A stretch of DNA of 64,000 nt from Microbacterium salsuginis. Its GTDB lineage: Bacteria > Actinomycetota > Actinomycetes > Actinomycetales > Microbacteriaceae. This document shows, piece by piece, positions 62,789 through 64,000 of the stretch (the stretch's first letter is position 1; each line of letters starts with the position of its first letter). Both the position numbers and the translations under genes were made by a program. The stretch is taken from positions 682,001-746,000 of the forward strand of contig NZ_JABACI010000002.1 of assembly GCF_012524205.1 (NCBI RefSeq), in the 5' to 3' direction. The notes beneath the pieces were generated by a model that was not told the origin of the DNA, did no database searches, and was given only the letters and a program-made list of their open reading frames with translations.

Positions 62789-63619
62789 GTGACCGCACGG
62801 AACGACGACGACCGCCCGCGCACCCTGGCTCAGCCGGGGCGCGCGGGCGGTCGTCGCAAACCGCCTCCTCCGACCTTCGAGGATCCACCGCCGGAGCGCG
62901 CGGTCGCGCGCGTCCCGGTGCCGCCTTCGACGCCCCCGCCGGGCGCGCAGCCGATCGGCCGGGTGCCGGTGGCCAGGGTCCCGGCGTCGGAAGTGCATCC
63001 GGCCCAGCAAGCGCCACGGGAGTCGCCTCAGCGCGGACGCGGCACTCCTCCGCCCCGGCGCGAGGCACCCGAGCGACCGCCCACCACAAGCCCGAATGCG
63101 GCGCCGGTCCTCACCAAGGTCCCACCGCCGTTCACCGTCCGGGTGAGCCAGTTCCTGTGGGTGATGAGCCTGCTGGCGGGTGGGATCGCGGTCGTCTACC
63201 TCTTCGTGATCCGCGAGGACCAGGTGCCGCTGATCGCCGATGCGGTGCGCACCGTGTCGGAGGGCCGCAGCGACGAGACGTACACGGCCGCCGCCGACAT
63301 CATCTTCTGGAGTGTGTTCGGCCTCGCCGTGGGATTGCTGCTGTGGCAGATCGTGCTGCTGGTCTCGTTCTCGAACCGCAAGCCCAACGTCAGGTGGTGG
63401 CAGCTCGCGACCGTGGCCGCGCAGATCCTGCTGTTCCTGTTGTCACTGGAGATCATCGCGGTGGGCGACAACGGGCCCCTGGTCCGGCAGGTGTTCCTCG
63501 CGCAGTGGGGACTCGCGCTCATCGCCCTGCTGTTCAGCACCTTCCGCGGCGCCCTGCAGTGGACGGCCCGCCGGCACGACATCCGCCGCGCCGGTGAGGA
63601 CGGCGGATCCGAGTTCTGA
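62789..63619 (+). CDS. Proline-rich, four-helix membrane protein
   Basis: A 276-residue protein I do not recognise. Residues 1-115 are disordered-looking and rich in Pro, Arg and Gln; four membrane helices follow (about 122-145, 168-192, 205-225, 232-252), and the tail is charged. The GTG at 62789 follows the IniB-like stop by 8 bases, so the two are probably co-transcribed. The long cytoplasmic tail could recruit a partner to the membrane. Confidence 0.75.
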   Translation: MTARNDDDRPRTLAQPGRAGGRRKPPPPTFEDPPPERAVARVPVPPSTPPPGAQPIGRVPVARVPASEVHPAQQAPRESPQRGRGTPPPRREAPERPPTTSPNAAPVLTKVPPPFTVRVSQFLWVMSLLAGGIAVVYLFVIREDQVPLIADAVRTVSEGRSDETYTAAADIIFWSVFGLAVGLLLWQIVLLVSFSNRKPNVRWWQLATVAAQILLFLLSLEIIAVGDNGPLVRQVFLAQWGLALIALLFSTFRGALQWTARRHDIRRAGEDGGSEF

Positions 63620-64000
63620 GGCGATCTCGTCGAGGCTGCGAATGACCACACGAGCGGCCTCGACGGTCGCCCGCTCCGCGAGCGGCGACTGGCTCAGCGT
63701 CCGCCAGTGGACCAGCAGTTCGTCGAGACGCTGGCGCTGCTCCGCAGGGGTCGCCGTCTCGTCGAGCCCCAGGCGCGCCGTCGCTGACGTTCCGTCTCCG
63801 CCGATGATCCGCTCCGCGGTGCGCGCGTCGGTCTTGCCGAGCGGCAGACCTGCTGCGCGAGCACGCGAGAGCAGCGACAGCTCCCGCAGCGTGTGCGCGC
63901 TGGCATAGATGCGCTCGATGCCACCGCGAATGTCGTCCGTGCCGGCGAGCGGCCGCTCGCGAAGGAGCACCTCGAGAGCATCGAGCACCCCGCGAACCTT
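63443..64000 (-). CDS. 3' end of an opposite-strand gene, possibly dynamin-like (partial)
   Basis: A minus-strand frame open from beyond the right edge to a stop at 63443. The visible 120 residues before the overlap ('LDALEVLLRERPLAGTDDIRGG', 'TLRELSLLSRARAAGLPLG', 'RLDELLVHWRTLSQSPLAERATVEAARVVIRSLDEI' in blocks) are helical and charged. By context (IniB-like neighbour) it could be the C-terminus of an IniC/dynamin-type GTPase, but no GTPase motif is in view. The last 177 bases overlap the convergent membrane-protein gene, so the true end is uncertain. Confidence 0.4.
   Translation of the reverse strand, partial: KVRGVLDALEVLLRERPLAGTDDIRGGIERIYASAHTLRELSLLSRARAAGLPLGKTDARTAERIIGGDGTSATARLGLDETATPAEQRQRLDELLVHWRTLSQSPLAERATVEAARVVIRSLDEIASELGSAVLTGAADVVPAGRPLQGAAEGAEQQGDERESPLREEHLPDQGPVVAHRDDLQ

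Overview
The window is high-GC chromosomal DNA of a Gram-positive actinobacterium. Microbacteriaceae, most likely Microbacterium or a close relative, is the best guess. The reasons are a GuaB3-type IMP dehydrogenase paralogue, DUF3817 before guaA, an ECF41-type sigma factor, LAxTG/LPxTG surface proteins, an IniB-like gene and many GTG/TTG starts with four-base start/stop overlaps. Family names come from recognising motifs by eye; no database search was run. No tRNA, rRNA, CRISPR array, phage or intact insertion sequence was found.

Layout. 1-7494: an oligopeptide ABC importer translationally chained to a P1 peptidase, a PaiB-like protein, a C45 acyltransferase-like hydrolase and a membrane protein. 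7503-12378: a divergent ArsR/SRPBCC pair, then an ECF41 sigma locus (two NAD(P)-binding oxidoreductases, the sigma factor, a free-standing copy of its C-terminal domain, an alpha/beta hydrolase). Three promoters here share CGTCACA-N16-nGTC. 12548-19521: a glycine-rich surface protein with an LAATG signal, a TetR regulator, an ABC exporter and a glycerophosphodiesterase. 19705-25698: a BI-1 protein, a PIN-like protein, an XRE regulator, LigD polymerase, a TetR/MBL pair and two ClpP genes, one lacking the catalytic serine. The XRE gene and the clpP pair carry near-identical upstream palindromes.

25778-29565: a glycosyltransferase, guaA and DUF3817. 29671-34850: two secreted purple-acid-phosphatase-like proteins. 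35147-39143: SURF1, guaB3 and an ABC-F protein. 39221-43850: a triplicated palindromic repeat, small conserved genes and two regulator/target pairs (TetR-VOC, TetR-MFS). 43945-51961: TMEM175, guaB and the branched-chain amino acid importer livHMGF, with the binding protein gene convergent to it. 52198-55189: copZ-copA-csoR behind two CsoR-type boxes. 55673-57089: RarD and groES with two CIRCE elements. 57373-64000: a membrane-anchored Hsp70-like protein with 20 DPGTT repeats, a large ATP-binding LuxR regulator, an IniB-like acidic protein, a four-helix membrane protein and the end of an opposite-strand gene.

Three systems deserve most attention. The first is the ECF41 regulon with a detached second copy of the sigma factor's regulatory domain. 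The second is the active/inactive ClpP pair linked to a PopR/ClgR-like regulator by a shared operator and an LAA-type tail. The third is the Hsp70/LuxR/IniB membrane locus. A family of long palindromes with unrelated arms lies in five intergenic regions, and the heptamer GGATGCC/GGCATCC recurs throughout, including inside terminator stems.
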